DNA from: Trichococcus sp. K1Tr
GTDB taxonomy: Bacteria > Bacillota > Bacilli > Lactobacillales > Aerococcaceae
Direction of reading: 5' to 3'
Assembly (NCBI RefSeq): GCF_028309625.1
Contig: NZ_JAQMHR010000006.1
Span: 1-64,000 of the forward strand
DNA: 64,000 bases
Below are positions 62,401 through 64,000 of this stretch, piece by piece. The number at the start of each line of letters is the position of its first letter. The stretch's first letter is position 1. The notes under the pieces are model-generated. The model worked only from the letters and a program-made list of their open reading frames with translations, made no database searches and was not told the origin of the DNA. The position numbers and the translations under genes were made by a program.

Positions 62401-64000
62401 ACGATTTCCTCACGGATCCCGTCAATCGGAGGGTTCGTAACTTGCGCAAATAATTGTTTGAAGTACAGATAAAGCATCTGTGGTTTGTCTGATAAGACTG
62501 CCAACGGAGAGTCGATCCCCATTGCTCCGACTGAATCGCCACCGGTAACGGCCATCGGTTTGATTAGTAACTGGATGTCCTCGAACGTATAACCGAAAGC
62601 TTTCTGTTGGTGCAACAATTCTTCAGGTTCAACCGTTGCGGTCAATGGAGCAGGTGCAAGGTCCTTCATTTTGGAAATGTGCTTCTCAGCCCATTCTCCG
62701 TAAGGTTGTTTGGCAGCGACTGTTTCTTTGATCTCTTCATCCGAGATGATACGTTTTTGCTTCGTATCGATCAACAGCATCTTGCCTGGCTCCAGACGGC
62801 CTTTATAGGCTACATCTTCCGGACGCACATCTACGACACCTACTTCGGATGAAAGGATTACGCGATCATCTTTCGTCACATAGTAACGGGACGGACGCAA
62901 ACCGTTTCTGTCCAACACCGCTCCGACGATTTCGCCATCCGTAAAGCCCATTGCTGCAGGGCCATCCCATGGTTCCATCAGGAAGTTGTTGAAGTTATAG
63001 AAATCTTTTTTGGATTTCGACATCGTTTTGTTCTTTTCCCAAGGCTCAGGAACCATCATCATGACAGCTTCCGGCAATGAGCGGCCGTTCAGATACAAGA
63101 ATTCCAGATTGTTGTCGAATTGGGAAGAGTCGCTCCCTGTTTCGTCGACGATCGGATAGATTTTTTCGCTGGCATCCAACAGATCCTGGGACATGCTGCC
63201 TTGACGGGCGCGCATCCAATTGATGTTTCCGCGGATTGTGTTGATTTCGCCATTGTGGATCAAGTAACGGTTTGGATGAGCTCTTTCCCAACTTGGGAAA
63301 GTATTCGTACTGAAGCGGGAATGGACCATCGCCAAAGCGGATGTGAAATCCAAATCCGTCAAATCAAGATAGAAGCTGCGCAATTGTTCTGCAGTCAACA
63401 TCCCTTTGTAGACGATTGTTTTCGAAGAGAAGCTGGCAAAATAGAACGAGCCGCCTCTTTTTTCGCTCATCGGTACGATTAGTTTTTCGGATAATTTACG
63501 GATGACGAACAATTTGCGTTCGAAATCCATTTCAGTCATCTCAGGATTTCCTTTACCGACAAAGACTTGGATAAAACGCGGAATGGCTGCTTTTGCAGTC
63601 ACACCGATTTCGCAGCTGTCGATCGGAACCTCACGCCAACCCAACACTTTTTGACCTTCGGAAGTGACAATCTCTTCCACCATTCTCATTTGTTCGTGAC
63701 GTAGATCGTCATATTTATGGGCAAAGAGCATCCCTACTCCATAATCGCCTTTTTTAGGCAAATGGATTCCTAGGACGTCGCACTCCCTGCTGAAAAAATG
63801 ATGAGGAATCTGCACCATGATACCTGCTCCGTCACCTGTTTTGGCATCAGCGCCGGAAGCACCCCTATGCTCCATGTTTTCCAATAAATCCAACGCATCA
63901 GAGACTAATTTATATGAGCCATTTCCATTGATATCAACGACAAATCCCATACCGCATGCATCATGCTCGTAGGCGGGATCATACATTCCTTGTTTTTTTG
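59442..64000 (-). CDS. gltB: Glutamate synthase (NADPH) large subunit, N-terminus beyond window edge
   Basis: About 1515 residues in the window. Glutaminase domain starts near [11 protein letters not shown] with the N-terminal nucleophile Cys, exposed after removal of a short propeptide. Then the FMN-binding synthase domain ([29 protein letters not shown]) with the 3Fe-4S cysteines ([13 protein letters not shown]), and the C-terminal beta-helix domain. The frame stays open to base 64000 ([13 protein letters not shown]), and no good ribosome site precedes the internal ATG at 63986, so the true start is probably just outside. It makes two glutamates from glutamine and 2-oxoglutarate with GltD. 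Confidence 0.95.
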   Translation of the reverse strand, partial: KKQGMYDPAYEHDACGMGFVVDINGNGSYKLVSDALDLLENMEHRGASGADAKTGDGAGIMVQIPHHFFSRECDVLGIHLPKKGDYGVGMLFAHKYDDLRHEQMRMVEEIVTSEGQKVLGWREVPIDSCEIGVTAKAAIPRFIQVFVGKGNPEMTEMDFERKLFVIRKLSEKLIVPMSEKRGGSFYFASFSSKTIVYKGMLTAEQLRSFYLDLTDLDFTSALAMVHSRFSTNTFPSWERAHPNRYLIHNGEINTIRGNINWMRARQGSMSQDLLDASEKIYPIVDETGSDSSQFDNNLEFLYLNGRSLPEAVMMMVPEPWEKNKTMSKSKKDFYNFNNFLMEPWDGPAAMGFTDGEIVGAVLDRNGLRPSRYYVTKDDRVILSSEVGVVDVRPEDVAYKGRLEPGKMLLIDTKQKRIISDEEIKETVAAKQPYGEWAEKHISKMKDLAPAPLTATVEPEELLHQQKAFGYTFEDIQLLIKPMAVTGGDSVGAMGIDSPLAVLSDKPQMLYLYFKQLFAQVTNPPIDGIREEIVTSDTMLVGNCGNLLDPDKADTHAIYLDSPILTDSELAKIKALQDDKFKTVTLSLLYRVEEDAKGMEKALERLFSAADKAIASGANILVLSDRGVNAEWAAIPALLAVSGLHHHLIREETRTSVGLVLESGEPREVHHFCTLVGYGCNAVNPYLTYATIRELAEEDLLDGLDAESAEANYIHAAVHGMSKVLTKMGISTMRSYHGAQIFEALGVNSEVVAKYFTGTPTRIEGIGLQEIATENRMRHDSAYKATAPYSETLGVGGHFQYSAMGEEHLYNPSTIYRLQQATRQGDYEQYKEFSREINADTNAYTLRQLMQFKPNAQDAIPIEEVESAESIVKRFKTGAMSYGSISIEAHQTLAIAMNRLGGMSNSGEGGEDPRRFELDENGDSRNSAIKQVASGRFGVTSHYLVNAKEIQIKMAQGAKPGEGGQLPGQKVYPEIAKTRGSIAGVGLISPPPHHDIYSIEDLKELIFDLKNANRHARINVKLVSEAGVGTIAAGVAKANADTILISGYDGGTGAAPRTSIRNTGLPWELGLAEAHQTLVLNKLRDRVRVETDGKLLTGRDVAIACMLGAEEFGFATTPLVAIGCIMMRVCHLNTCPVGIATQDETLRKNFQGKPEYVVNFMMFVAEELREIMAKLGFRTINEMVGRSDKLKMKENVKHWKAKTVDLSSVLYQPYAAPNVGRYNMTEQDHELEKTLDMRRLLRIVKPAIDSKKRIVAKSAIQNIDRVVGTIIGSEISKKYGAEGLPEDTIQLTFVGSAGQSFGAFIPKGMTLTLEGDSNDYIGKGLSGGKIIVRVPNEATFAPEENIITGNVAFYGATSGKAYINGIAGERFCVRNSGVDTVVEGIGDHGCEYMTGGTVLIIGKTGRNFAAGMSGGVAYILDFDENNLNMEMVSATTDLNGTEHDTIKRMLQEHMIFTGSPKAQNILANWDQMKSRFTKVISNDYKFILENIEIANQMGITGEDAMRYAFDERYKPVVTN

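Overview
The window looks like chromosomal DNA of a low-GC Gram-positive bacterium of the order Lactobacillales; a Carnobacteriaceae member such as Trichococcus is my best guess. That rests on the strong GGAGG ribosome sites, frequent TTG and GTG starts, ThiT-type thiamine uptake, split glycine dehydrogenase, and the mix of a Tad pilus locus with gltBD and pyruvate carboxylase. The genus is inference, not shown by any marker gene. Base composition varies. Metabolic blocks are moderately GC-rich, whereas 4.0-8.2 kb and 27.6-33.5 kb are clearly AT-richer and look accessory. Layout: 0.5-3.8 kb carries an SDR-type epimerase, a small membrane protein, a TPP-riboswitch-controlled thiT, a run of tandem hairpins and a YitT-type membrane protein. 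A tRNA-Leu(GAG) sits at 4.0 kb, followed by about 1.2 kb of decayed sequence. An AT-rich polytopic membrane protein (5.3-6.8 kb) lies next to a minus-strand Tad (Flp) pilus operon (7.3-17.7 kb): flp, prepilin peptidase, TadE, CpaB, CpaE/TadZ, CpaF/TadA, TadB, TadC, a membrane-anchored VWA protein, a DUF192 protein and a TadG-like protein. A TetR-type regulator, SprT, Tex and a metallophosphoesterase follow (18.4-22.5 kb), then an NCS2 purine permease. From 24.4 to 36.6 kb there are three P-type cation ATPases. The first and third are each preceded by a yybP-ykoY (Mn2+) riboswitch with a terminator. Between them lie an OFA-type MFS transporter, a DUF6671 protein and a DUF2294 protein. From 36.8 to 40.0 kb a minus-strand cluster encodes a two-subunit chromate transporter, a papain/C39-like protein and glutathione reductase. 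A DedA protein follows, apparently starting at an ATC codon. An IS200/IS605 element with a frameshifted tnpA, a zinc-ribbon-less tnpB and a probable guide-RNA right end occupies 41.1-43.5 kb. The rest is housekeeping metabolism: glycine cleavage (gcvT-H-PA-PB), pyruvate carboxylase, an acyl-CoA thioesterase, a Nudix hydrolase, a YjbQ protein, a frameshifted VOC gene, a tocopherol-cyclase-like protein, a 525-residue membrane protein bracketed by about 165-bp inverted repeats, and gltD plus gltB, the latter running off the right edge. How the genes work together: the Tad block is a complete machine for an Flp-type surface pilus. The ATPases and riboswitches point to manganese/calcium export. GcvTHP, Pyc and GltBD link one-carbon, anaplerotic and ammonia-assimilation metabolism. 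The most unusual items are the paired Mn riboswitches over ATPases with different ion-site residues, the ATC start of dedA, the covarying tandem hairpins after thiT, the inverted repeats around the 55.8-57.4 kb gene, and the variant TnpB element.
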